A stretch of DNA of 14,288 nt from Hyphomicrobiales bacterium. GTDB taxonomy: Bacteria; Pseudomonadota; Alphaproteobacteria; Rhizobiales; Beijerinckiaceae. Positions 1-6,282 of the stretch are shown here, piece by piece. Every line of letters starts with the position of its first letter. Positions within the stretch are counted from its first letter, which is position 1. The stretch is taken from assembly GCA_900299065.1 (NCBI GenBank), contig OMIJ01000068.1, positions 1 to 14,288 on the forward strand, read 5' to 3'. The notes beneath the pieces were generated by a model. The model worked only from the letters and a program-made list of their open reading frames with translations, was not told where the DNA came from and made no database searches. Both the position numbers and the translations under genes were made by a program.

Positions 1-49
1 ATCTACACAAGGAGTATCGTCGGCAGCGTCAGATGTGTATAAGAGACAG
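1..49 (+). other. Illumina Nextera i5-side adapter (artefact)
   Basis: Synthetic sequence, not genome. Bases 1-8 are the end of the P5 arm (ATCTACAC). Bases 9-16 are AAGGAGTA, which matches the i5 index S507 as I recall the index list. Bases 17-30 are the read-1 primer part and 31-49 the 19-base Tn5 mosaic end AGATGTGTATAAGAGACAG. Genome begins at base 50. Nothing spanning 49/50 should be read as biology. Confidence 0.98.
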
Positions 50-428
50 CCCCCACTAAACCTGTAACCCGCCATCCAAGTAGCGACCTTAATAACAGCC
101 CTGTGCAGACCCCTTAAAATATGCTGATTGTTTTTAAGGAATATTCAGTTTTTGAAATCTGCTCAGACTTCCCATAGTAGCACTTGGCTACATTGCGTAT
201 TGTTGTTCTATTGATAATACTGTCAACCTTTATGATTGAGGGATTGTTTTAGAATCTGATTGCTCTTTGTATCAAGTGAAAGCAGTATATGCGAGTAGTC
301 CAGTTTGCTACTATGAGAAATCTGATTTGATTTCCTTGCCTGAATTTCAATTCAATTTCTTACACATATTATCTCTTTCAGGTTGCTCTTTGTTCATTCA
401 GACAACACGCTGATATCAGCAACAACTG
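50..428. other. AT-rich gene-free stretch at the contig edge
   Basis: I see no convincing gene in these 379 bases. One + frame stays open from base 52 to a TAA at 115-117 and could be the 3' tail of a gene cut by the contig end, but about 20 codons cannot show this. An inverted repeat CCTTAAAA/TTTTAAGG (112-119 and 132-139) is AT-rich and weak. An 11-base direct repeat TTGCTCTTTGT occurs at 260-270 and 383-393. The stretch is visibly richer in A+T than the core genes further right, as expected for accessory DNA. It must hold the promoter of the gene at 441, but I cannot single one out. Confidence 0.5.
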
Positions 429-440
429 ATGGAGATGAAT

Positions 441-869
441 ATGAGCGTGTTGAAGACTTTGAATTTCGTCGTCGCAGCCAAGCGCAGTGATGATCCCATT
501 GTTATGCGTCGTGCCAAGCTGCTCGTCCAATTACAGCAGCAACGAGGTCTGGCTGAAGATCCCTTGTTCGTCGCTAATCGCTTGCGCTGGCATAAAGGTG
601 AGGATGGCAATAGGCGACTAGTTGAGCGCCAAAAGCGAGTCAAACGCTGGTGGTATGTTGATCTTATGGGGAACTGCTTTCTCACTATCAATTACGGCAG
701 CAAGCGATTGGAGCTGGATAAGGGCAAGTCAGCAATCGCTGTTGGCGCCAAAGACAATCTTGTTCCAACCATTAATGCTGTGATCGCAGCAGTTGAGGCA
801 GGGGAGTTGGATGCTGCCATCGCAGCGACACAGAAGATGGGTCAGAAGCCAAAAGCAAAGGCTGCTTGA
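441..869 (+). CDS. DUF6641-type small protein, function unknown
   Basis: A 142-residue cytoplasmic protein with no signal peptide or membrane segment. It resembles what I remember of the DUF6641 family: an N-terminus of the form MSVLKTLxxV, an R/K-rich central part ending in a KRVKRWWYVD-like segment (about residues 65-75), then YGSKRLELxKGKSAI, and a C-terminal half carrying AVEAGELDAAI. No function is known to me for this family. An ATG at 429 is in frame, but the ATG at 441 is the better start: GGAG at 431-434 sits 6 bases before it, and family members begin at this MSVLK. The tail is Lys/Ala-rich (KPKAKAA). It lies between the gene-free edge and the convergent integrase, so it is probably cargo of the integrated element. 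The family call is from memory of the sequence pattern, not a search. Confidence 0.75.
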   Translation: MSVLKTLNFVVAAKRSDDPIVMRRAKLLVQLQQQRGLAEDPLFVANRLRWHKGEDGNRRLVERQKRVKRWWYVDLMGNCFLTINYGSKRLELDKGKSAIAVGAKDNLVPTINAVIAAVEAGELDAAIAATQKMGQKPKAKAA

Positions 870-962
870 ATATCTTCATTGAAATTGGGAGGCATTGCTG
901 TGATGGCTATGTCTCTTGTTTTATCTACTCAATGCTGAAATGTCGTGTAACCCGACAGTTTC

Positions 963-2183
963 TCAGCGCATCTTCCCCCGTAACTCGTCCCTATAATCCT
1001 CAACATCGTCGTGACCATAATACATCTCAATCATACGAGGACTTGTGCCCATCTGTTTTGCCAGTGCTTCCATTGTGGGACGAAGCCTGTACTTTTGCGT
1101 GAGCGATCTTGTTGCGTAGGTATGGCGCAGGCTGGTCAGCGTGTGTCTCTCGTTGGTGCTCTTATATTCAAAGCCGCATTCTTCTAACAATACGCTGAAA
1201 GCCTTTTTGAATGACGCAACTGGAATGCCGCTGGGCATACTCATTATTCGCTCATTGGGATTGATTATCTCTAGCTCCCCACGCTGCTTGAGCCAATGTT
1301 GTCTGCGTTTGGCTATGCGAGCGATTGCGGCAATGGCGCTGTGTCTCAGCACGAGCTTTCTCGCACTCTTTCTCTTGCCAACATATTCAAGTTTGAGATC
1401 ACCTTTGGTCCAATCCATATTTCGCCAAGTCATTCTGTGCATCTCATCCACACGCAAGCCGCTATTTGCCATTATGATGATTGCATCCAGCAACAAGCGT
1501 CTATTATTGATCGTATGTCTGCTTGTGGCTTTTGCTTGCGCTTCTTTTATTCGTTGTTTGCCGCAATGGATGAGTATTCCATACTCTTGTGGGGTGAAAT
1601 GACGCCTTCTCCTCACAGTTTGAGACTGATTGATAAAGGGCACGACGATCTTTTCAGGCAACCATTTCTGCATAAGCGCAAATGCCAAAAGTTGGCGTAA
1701 GACTGTGTTCTCTCTATTCAGCGTTTGCGGCAGGGGCTGCTTTTCTTTCTTATTGCGCCGTTCAACCAAATAATCGCTGACCATTCCGTCAGTGATCTTT
1801 CTTATGTCTCGTAACTCGCCAAAATAGGGAACGAGATGACGATCAATTGTGTCTCTGTAGAAAGCAAACTTATTGTCGCCAATAATGGTTTTGAGGAAGT
1901 TTTCTGTCAGATTATTGAAACTAATGCGTTGGAACTTGATGCCCAGCTCAACTCGCTGCTTGAGCAGGAAGAACCATTCCAATGCGAATATTTTGGTTCG
2001 TTCCAGATCACTAGTGCCAGTGCTCTTGCGGAGATAGGTGTTTCTGAGTTGACACGAGCATTGCCAATAAGGGGAGGAGGCGACTTTTTTGAGGTACAAA
2101 CCCTCAATGACCACAACAGTATTTTGGTCAGCCCTACGCCCCACACAGTCCTCAAATTTGTTCAGCGTTGAACACGCTCCCAA
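963..2183 (-). CDS. Tyrosine recombinase / phage-type integrase
   Basis: A site-specific recombinase that would insert and excise the element on its left by strand exchange through a 3'-phosphotyrosine link. The 406 residues show an N-terminal arm-binding-like part (about 25-60), a SAM-like core-binding domain (about 88-185) and a C-terminal catalytic domain (about 195-400). Visible catalytic residues are Arg244 in ANSGLRVDE, Lys270 or Lys272 in VGKRKS, Arg353-His354 in SLRHTYAT, and the nucleophile Tyr389 in MIEMYYGH. The first His of the usual HxLRH box is Thr350 and the third-box His is Thr380 (MGTS), both tolerated in this subfamily. The longest frame starts at TTG 2181-2183 with no clear Shine-Dalgarno, so the true start is uncertain; GTG at about codon 25 is an alternative. 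It is convergent with the DUF6641 gene and 230 bases from the 3' end of tRNA-Val, which marks it as the element's own integrase. Confidence 0.93.
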   Translation of the reverse strand: MGACSTLNKFEDCVGRRADQNTVVVIEGLYLKKVASSPYWQCSCQLRNTYLRKSTGTSDLERTKIFALEWFFLLKQRVELGIKFQRISFNNLTENFLKTIIGDNKFAFYRDTIDRHLVPYFGELRDIRKITDGMVSDYLVERRNKKEKQPLPQTLNRENTVLRQLLAFALMQKWLPEKIVVPFINQSQTVRRRRHFTPQEYGILIHCGKQRIKEAQAKATSRHTINNRRLLLDAIIIMANSGLRVDEMHRMTWRNMDWTKGDLKLEYVGKRKSARKLVLRHSAIAAIARIAKRRQHWLKQRGELEIINPNERIMSMPSGIPVASFKKAFSVLLEECGFEYKSTNERHTLTSLRHTYATRSLTQKYRLRPTMEALAKQMGTSPRMIEMYYGHDDVEDYRDELRGKMR

Positions 2184-2413
2184 ACTTTTTTGCGGGAACT
2201 CAGCGTTATGGGCAAGCGTAGAGGACGCTGGGCAATTTGGGCTTTGCGGACTAAGTCGTTGAAGGCGTTGAGAGGAGTATTAGAAATTTAGAAAAAGAAA
2301 TTTTCCGCAGACTTAGCGCGATGAGGCAGCGTTTTTACTCTAGCTAAATGTGCGAGCAAACTGGCTATCAGCTTTAAGCCATTGAAGCAGCAGGATCTTC
2401 GCATAGTTTGGAA
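2184..2413. other. Integrase-tRNA spacer (element end)
   Basis: These 230 bases between the integrase start and the tRNA 3' end should hold the integrase promoter and arm-type binding sites. I cannot mark either with confidence. A 27-codon, Arg/Lys-rich + strand frame (ATG 2208 to TAG 2291) has no clear Shine-Dalgarno site and is not called as a gene. Confidence 0.35.
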
Positions 2414-2440
2414 TGGTGGGCGCGACAGGGATTGAACCTG
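2414..2440 (-). other. Putative attachment site in the tRNA-Val 3' end
   Basis: Inferred, not seen as a repeat. Tyrosine recombinases beside a tRNA commonly recombine within its T arm and acceptor 3' half, and the integrase lies on the 3' side of this tRNA. If so, the core is within the last 25-30 tRNA bases, and a second copy should lie at the far end of the element, outside the window. I found no second copy in 50-2413. Confidence 0.35.
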
Positions 2441-2488
2441 TGACCCCTCCCGTGTGAAGGGAGTGCTCTCCCGCTGAGCTACGCGCCC
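2414..2488 (-). tRNA. tRNA-Val (anticodon CAC)
   Basis: Read on the minus strand it folds as a complete 75-base tRNA with encoded CCA. The acceptor stem is GGGCGCG/CGCGCCC (2482-2488 with 2418-2424), followed by discriminator A and CCA (2414-2416). The D arm contains AGCTCAGCGGGAGAGC. The anticodon stem CTCCC/GGGAG encloses loop TTCACAC, so the anticodon is CAC, reading the valine codon GUG. The T arm is ACAGG-TTCAATC-CCTGT. It has its own promoter just upstream. The gene is intact although it is the likely insertion site, as expected when the element restores the tRNA 3' end. Confidence 0.97.
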
Positions 2489-2815
2489 GTATCTTGCGAC
2501 CGGCTTCGACCCTTTAAGGAGGGCTAAGGGGCAAGTCAATGGAATTTGAGTTCGGTGTCTCACCTTGCTCCCAATCGTCTCAGACCTTGCCTGATTATGA
2601 CCGCCCTGGTCTGCGACTTATGGTGTCTCTTTGGTCCCCTTTGAATAGCGACAGTCTCGCCTCATCGCCTGCCCTTTCCCGTTTGCTTGAATTTGAGCCA
2701 TCTTCCTAGCTCTTTGAGGCAAGGGGTGCCGGTCAAATCTGCCGTTTCATGTCACGTGTTAAGCATTTCTTTAGACGAGTCGCCCAAGGTCGCAGGATAG
2801 AGTTCCAACCGCGCG
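2489..2815. other. Intergenic stretch, tRNA-Val to secreted-protein gene
   Basis: The tRNA promoter occupies its left end. The only + frame of note runs from ATG 2539 to TAG 2709 (56 residues, beginning MEFEFGVS and Ser/Pro/Leu-rich). It has AAGGGG seven bases before the ATG, but it overlaps the tRNA promoter and resembles no family I know, so I do not call it as a gene. The rest should hold the promoter of the gene at 2816; nothing else stands out. Confidence 0.4.
2511..2539 (-). promoter_or_regulatory. Promoter of tRNA-Val
   Basis: On the minus strand a -35 TTGACT (2534-2539) is followed by a 17-base spacer and a -10-like TAAAGG (2511-2516). The start would be near 2504, some 16 bases before the mature tRNA 5' end. 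The -35 is strong and the -10 poor, but the spacing and position fit. Confidence 0.55.
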
Positions 2816-3163
2816 ATGGCCATGCCCAGCTTTCAGAATTATATTACAAATAATTGTTTTAATTCGATTTTTGTCAAACTCATCGCAATCCTGACGCTTA
2901 CTTTGGCTTGCCAATCCCCACCCGCTTTTGCCGAAGATGCCAATGTCTTTGTGATGGCCGGCACGGATGGCTATGGCGTGACCGATTGCCTGCGCGAGAA
3001 AGGCACGTGCGGACAGATTGTTGCAGATGCCTGGTGCGAGAGCCATGGGTTTCAGAAAGCCATAGCCTTTGGCCTTGCCGATGATGTCACGGCATCAATC
3101 GCGAAGGGTGAGAGTTTAGCGCGGCTGGAGCAGAGCTCGATCCTGATCCGCTGCACTCATTAG
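2816..3163 (+). CDS. Small secreted four-cysteine protein, function unknown
   Basis: A 115-residue protein with an N-terminal export signal: polar start, hydrophobic core KLIAILTLTLA (about 21-31) and a likely signal peptidase I cut after AFA (residue 39). The mature part of about 76 residues has cysteines at 58, 65, 74 and 113, enough for two disulfides in the periplasm. The pattern DGYGVTDCL...CGQIVADAWCESHGF resembles a conserved hypothetical protein I associate with Rhizobiales; I know no function for it. Cys32 in LTLAC is not a good lipobox because the -3 position is Thr. Start choice: ATG 2816 gives a long n-region, and an in-frame ATG at 2822 is equally possible; neither has a clear Shine-Dalgarno site. 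It is followed at once by an intrinsic terminator, so it is probably transcribed alone. Confidence 0.8.
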   Translation: MAMPSFQNYITNNCFNSIFVKLIAILTLTLACQSPPAFAEDANVFVMAGTDGYGVTDCLREKGTCGQIVADAWCESHGFQKAIAFGLADDVTASIAKGESLARLEQSSILIRCTH

Positions 3164-3164
3164 G

Positions 3165-3212
3165 AAGGGCCTGTCAGGGGGTGATATACCCCTGTGCATA
3201 GAGCCCTTTTTT
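3165..3212 (+). terminator. Intrinsic terminator after the small secreted protein
   Basis: Two nested perfect stems: AAGGGC (3165-3170) with GCCCTT (3203-3208), and inside them CAGGGG (3175-3180) with CCCCTG (3189-3194). A run of six T (3207-3212) follows. It starts two bases after the stop codon at 3161-3163. Confidence 0.8.
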
Positions 3213-3239
3213 GGCCATAAATTGCGTTCAGCAGTATAA

Positions 3240-4577
3240 GTGTTCAGATTATCGCAATCTGCGACTCAGCCCCTTCGGGCCTTATCTGGGAAACGCGCCT
3301 TGGCCTTTCAGATTACACGGGCAGATACTCGCCCTCTGGCCCTTTCTACCAGCCTTGCCAGATTGGCAGGTGCCTTGATGGTCATTGCTGTAGCAGCCCC
3401 CCTTGCGGTGAGCCAGGCCCAGACGATTGATTGCGGCCGGCTACAAATGCAATTGACCAATCTGCCCGGCAATTCCGGAGATGTGCAGGCATTGTCCGCA
3501 AGCATACAGCGTCAGCGCAGCGAATTGGCGCGGATGACAGATTATGGCGCATCGATCGGGTGCAATCGGCAGCAGTTTTTATTCTTCGGCAGCGCGCCTC
3601 CGCCAGAATGCGGCCCGTTGCAAGATCAGATGCGCACGGCTCAGGCTAATCTGAGCCAGCTCAATGCCGATTATCAGCGCAAAACTGAGGGCCTGGATCT
3701 CTACCGCAGGGATTTGCAGGATCGTTATCGGACTTATTGCGGCAGTGAGGCCTCAAATCGTCAAAGCCCCAATTTGATCGATCGGTTGTTTGGCGGCATT
3801 CGCCCGGCCCCTGAGAGTGATCCTTTGATGGGCGATGAGGATGTTATGCCCGAGAATGCGCCTGCCATGGGCGGTTCTAAGGCCGTTTGTGTGCGCACAT
3901 GCGATGGCGGCTTCTTCCCCGTCAGCTATTCGGCCACTCAGGGTCGTATGGAAAGTCTGGCTCAGCTCTGTCAGGCGCAATGCCCCAATGCGACGACTGA
4001 AGTATTCACTTATTCCATGGGACGCGACATTGACGATGCCGTGTCTGCCAATGGCAGCACCTATCGCTCCATGCCCTATGCCGGGCGTTATCGCACAAAA
4101 TTTGACTCGACTTGCTCTTGCAGGGGCGAAGGCCAGAGTTGGGTTGATGCGCTTGCCAATGCTGAAAAACTCATCGGCACCAGCAATCGGGATGTGATCG
4201 TAACACCTGAGAAGTCAGCTGAAATGGCCCGGCCCAAACAGGCTAAGCCCGAGCCTGTGAAACTGGCCAAGCCGCAAGCTGAAAAAACGCCGCCTGCCAA
4301 AGCTGCAACCAATGTGGCCGCTAAACCAGACCCCAAAACCCAAAATGCCAAGGTGCAGAATCCTAAAGGGTCAACCAATGCGTCGGCGAATCCTCCCCCC
4401 TTAGCGCCTGCGCCGGCCCTAACGCCGGCCCCCGCACCAGCGCAAAGCCAAGCGGCCTTGGGCACAGGCTCAATCAATGCAAGTCAGACCTTTTCAGGCA
4501 AAGAGGGCGAGGAGCGTCAGGTCTCTGGTCCCGATGGTGTTACGAAACGCGTCCGTGTAATCGGGCAGAAGCCTTAA
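3240..4577 (+). CDS. DUF2865 domain secreted protein
   Basis: A 445-residue exported protein of unknown function. A basic N-terminus is followed by a hydrophobic segment (about residues 40-58, ending AVSQAQ) that looks like a signal peptide cut near residue 61. Residues about 65-165 are Gln/Arg/Leu-rich and probably coiled coil, with cysteines at 65, 108, 124 and 167. The DUF2865 core (about 216-310) is recognised by CVRTCDGGFFPVSYS, LCQAQCPN and the closing YRTKFDSTCSC, with conserved cysteines. Residues about 330-405 are Pro/Ala/Lys-rich low complexity, a typical periplasmic spacer. I know this domain from Rhizobiales. The called start is GTG 3240; the 37-residue stretch before the signal is long, so a later start is possible. 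It follows a terminator and so needs its own promoter. Its last 38 bases overlap the end of gltX2 on the opposite strand. Confidence 0.85.
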   Translation: MFRLSQSATQPLRALSGKRALAFQITRADTRPLALSTSLARLAGALMVIAVAAPLAVSQAQTIDCGRLQMQLTNLPGNSGDVQALSASIQRQRSELARMTDYGASIGCNRQQFLFFGSAPPPECGPLQDQMRTAQANLSQLNADYQRKTEGLDLYRRDLQDRYRTYCGSEASNRQSPNLIDRLFGGIRPAPESDPLMGDEDVMPENAPAMGGSKAVCVRTCDGGFFPVSYSATQGRMESLAQLCQAQCPNATTEVFTYSMGRDIDDAVSANGSTYRSMPYAGRYRTKFDSTCSCRGEGQSWVDALANAEKLIGTSNRDVIVTPEKSAEMARPKQAKPEPVKLAKPQAEKTPPAKAATNVAAKPDPKTQNAKVQNPKGSTNASANPPPLAPAPALTPAPAPAQSQAALGTGSINASQTFSGKEGEERQVSGPDGVTKRVRVIGQKP

Positions 4578-5892
4578 TCTTACCGATCAATGGCAAGAGC
4601 ATAGCCAATTCCGGCCCCTGATCTTGTCCTGTCAAAGCCAGGCGCAGCGGATGAAACAGCGCTTTACCTTTGCGCCCCGTTTCCTCTTTGACCTTTGCTG
4701 TCCATTGGCTCCAGCTTTGCTGATCCCAAGGCTCATCTGGCAGGAGAGCTGCCGCAGCGCTGGCAAATTCGGAATCTTCAATCACAGGCGTGATCTGCCC
4801 CTGCACAACATCCCACCATAATTTTGCATCTTGCAAAGAGGTGAGATTGCTACGCACCGCAAGCCAGAATGGAGCCAGATCCGAACCCGTCAGACCAAGC
4901 TCGGCAAGCCGCGGTCGAACGGCTTCCACATCCAGCGCATGCAAGGTGCGCGCGGACAGAGAGTCTAATTCAGCCGGATCAAATTTGGCGGAATTGCGCG
5001 AGACATGCCCCAGATCAAAAGTGCCCATCAGCGCATCAAGGCTGGTAATGGCATGGACGCTATCGGATGAACCTGTGAGGACAGCCAACGCCGCAACGGC
5101 CAGCGATTCAATTCCCGCCTCGCGCAGTCCGGTGATAGACAAAGCGCCCGAGCGTTTGGAGAGACCTTCGCCTGTTGAGGAGGCCAATAAATTGTGATGG
5201 CCAAATTGCGGGGCTTTGCCTGCGCCAGAAAGCGTTTCGAATAATTGGATTTGAACGGCAGTATTGGTGACGTGATCCTCGCCGCGGATCACATGGGTAA
5301 TGCCCATGTCAATATCATCGACAACAGATGGCAATGTATAGAGATAAGTGCCATCTTCGCGAATAAGCACGGGATCAGAGAGTGAGGCGCAATCTATATG
5401 GCTGGGGCCGCGCACAAGATCGACCCATTCGATGGTTTTGGACTCAAGTTTGAAACGCCAATGAGGCTTACGCCCTTCAGCCTGCAGACGCTCATGATCC
5501 GCCTGAGTGAGATTTAAGGCAGCTCGATCATAGACAGGCGGCTGACCGCGCGCGATTTGACGCTTGCGCCGACGATCCAGCTCATCGGCTGTTTCATAGC
5601 ACGGATAAAGCAGACCTGCCTCTTTGAGCTTTTGCGCAGCCGCATCATAAAGTGCAAAACGCTGCGACTGGCGCACAATCAAATCGGGCTGAATGCCCAG
5701 CCAGTTGAGATCAACCGCAATGGATTGGGCAAATTCCTCACGCGAGCGCTCGAGATCTGTATCATCAAAGCGAAGGACAAACCGCCCCCCGGAGCGTTTG
5801 GCAAAGAGCCAGTTGAACAGGGCCGTGCGCGCATTGCCAATATGGATGCGGCCAGTGGGGGAGGGAGCAAATCGGACGACAGGAGCTATCAT
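4540..5892 (-). CDS. gltX: Glutamyl-tRNA synthetase, GltX2 type
   Basis: Charges tRNA with glutamate using ATP, in the cytoplasm. The 450 residues start with the class I signature FAPSPTGRIHIGN (HIGH-type motif at 17-20). They then show RFDDTD (41-46), the Glu-recognition stretch TLPSVVDDIDMGITHVIRGEDH (186-207, many conserved residues) and the KMSKS-type motif GLSKR (243-247). Length and wording fit the second GluRS of alphaproteobacteria, which have two GltX proteins; the GltX1 type is nearer 475-485 residues. By family knowledge one of the pair often serves tRNA-Gln for later amidation by GatCAB; which one does so here cannot be read from sequence. Start ATG 5892 fits the family N-terminus, but its Shine-Dalgarno site is poor. 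The 3' end overlaps the DUF2865 gene tail to tail by 38 bp. Downstream on the other side lie the micro-ORF unit and nadE. Confidence 0.96.
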   Translation of the reverse strand: MIAPVVRFAPSPTGRIHIGNARTALFNWLFAKRSGGRFVLRFDDTDLERSREEFAQSIAVDLNWLGIQPDLIVRQSQRFALYDAAAQKLKEAGLLYPCYETADELDRRRKRQIARGQPPVYDRAALNLTQADHERLQAEGRKPHWRFKLESKTIEWVDLVRGPSHIDCASLSDPVLIREDGTYLYTLPSVVDDIDMGITHVIRGEDHVTNTAVQIQLFETLSGAGKAPQFGHHNLLASSTGEGLSKRSGALSITGLREAGIESLAVAALAVLTGSSDSVHAITSLDALMGTFDLGHVSRNSAKFDPAELDSLSARTLHALDVEAVRPRLAELGLTGSDLAPFWLAVRSNLTSLQDAKLWWDVVQGQITPVIEDSEFASAAAALLPDEPWDQQSWSQWTAKVKEETGRKGKALFHPLRLALTGQDQGPELAMLLPLIGKIKASARLHGRVS

Positions 5893-6015
5893 AAGGTTGT
5901 CTTAAATCAGTTTGGCGACAAAGTCAGCATTTGGATCAGTCCCGAAGATTATCGCGAATATAGGGGCTTAACGTCCGGGCTTTAGACGATTAGACTGATT
6001 GAGTCGTTAACAGCC

Positions 6016-6032
6016 GAAAGGAGGTGATCCAG
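6016..6032 (+). promoter_or_regulatory. Extended Shine-Dalgarno: 17-base 16S 3'-end complement
   Basis: GAAAGGAGGTGATCCAG is a perfect complement of the 3' tail of alphaproteobacterial 16S rRNA (CTGGATCACCTCCTTTC). A normal Shine-Dalgarno site matches 4-8 bases. The GGAGG core (6020-6024) lies 7 bases before a GTG at 6032, which is ideal spacing. By chance a 17-base match is very improbable in 14 kb. It is not a stray rRNA fragment: the bases after it do not continue as 16S. Confidence 0.7.
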
Positions 6033-6109
6033 TGTCTCATTGTCATAAGTCGTGGTCTATGGTGGCCGGGATCTGGACTCTTCATCATGTCGGAATGAGA
6101 AACGCCTGA
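6032..6109 (+). CDS. Candidate 25-codon micro-ORF, not recognised
   Basis: A GTG-started frame of 25 residues ending at TGA 6107-6109. It begins MSHCHKSW and ends HHVGMRNA, with four His, one Cys and two Trp and no clear membrane segment. An in-frame ATG lies at 6059. Support comes from context: an exceptional Shine-Dalgarno match at perfect spacing, and two + strand terminators shortly downstream, while both flanking genes (gltX2, nadE) run on the minus strand. So it forms its own transcription unit. It cannot be a leader of nadE, which is on the other strand. Alternatives are a small RNA that uses the 16S-complementary stretch, or a ribosome-binding decoy. I do not recognise the peptide and assign no function. 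Confidence 0.45.
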   Translation: MSHCHKSWSMVAGIWTLHHVGMRNA

Positions 6110-6177
6110 ACTATTGGGCCGTTTCCAATCAGAGTTCCGTCTCGCCAGTCCCGCCCTTAGGGCCATGGCAGACAATG

Positions 6178-6210
6178 GAAAGGCCACCCCCGGGTGGCCT
6201 TTCTTGTTTT
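6178..6210 (+). terminator. Intrinsic terminator, first of a tandem pair
   Basis: A perfect 10-bp stem AAAGGCCACC/GGTGGCCTTT (6179-6188 with 6193-6202) and 4-base loop, extended by G6178-C6203, then CTTGTTTT (6203-6210). On the minus strand the stem is followed by TTTCCATTG, a poorer tail, so it serves + transcription from the 6032 unit best, though it may act both ways for nadE. Confidence 0.75.
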
Positions 6211-6228
6211 CAATTATCTAGAATTGGG

Positions 6229-6261
6229 AAAGGCCGCCAACAGGCAGCCTTTCTTGCTTTT
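6229..6261 (+). terminator. Second tandem intrinsic terminator
   Basis: Stem AAAGGC/GCCTTT (6229-6234 with 6247-6252) and, past a C-A mismatch, GCC/GGC (6236-6238 with 6243-6245) around loop AACA. The tail is CTTGCTTTT (6253-6261). Stem bases and tail resemble the first terminator, which suggests a local duplication or a backup stop. Confidence 0.6.
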
Positions 6262-6282
6262 GGTCTTACCCGGATTGCCGGC

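Noticed and set aside
416..691. 91-residue minus-strand frame
   Set aside because: It lies antisense to the DUF6641-type gene, which has a good Shine-Dalgarno site and family likeness; this frame has neither.
1836..2171. 111-residue + frame opposite the integrase, and similar frames at 1141-1602 and 1296-1700
   Set aside because: All are antisense to the integrase, which carries its catalytic motifs in the other frame.
2208..2291. 27-codon Arg/Lys-rich + frame beside the tRNA, a possible excisionase-like peptide
   Set aside because: Too short, no clear Shine-Dalgarno site, and no likeness to excisionases.
2539..2709. 56-residue + frame with AAGGGG seven bases upstream
   Set aside because: It overlaps the tRNA-Val promoter, has an unremarkable composition, and I recognise no family. 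Kept only as a note on the intergenic stretch.
5557..5985. 142-residue + frame running from antisense gltX2 into the intergenic region
   Set aside because: Most of it is the shadow of gltX2, and the 30 residues beyond have no start of their own.
6016..6032. A fragment of a 16S rRNA gene on the minus strand
   Set aside because: The match stops after 17 bases on both sides; no further 16S sequence is present.
5990..6187. 65-residue minus-strand frame across the micro-ORF region
   Set aside because: It starts at a GTG inside the first terminator stem, has no Shine-Dalgarno site, and its end is the antisense of the 16S-complementary stretch.
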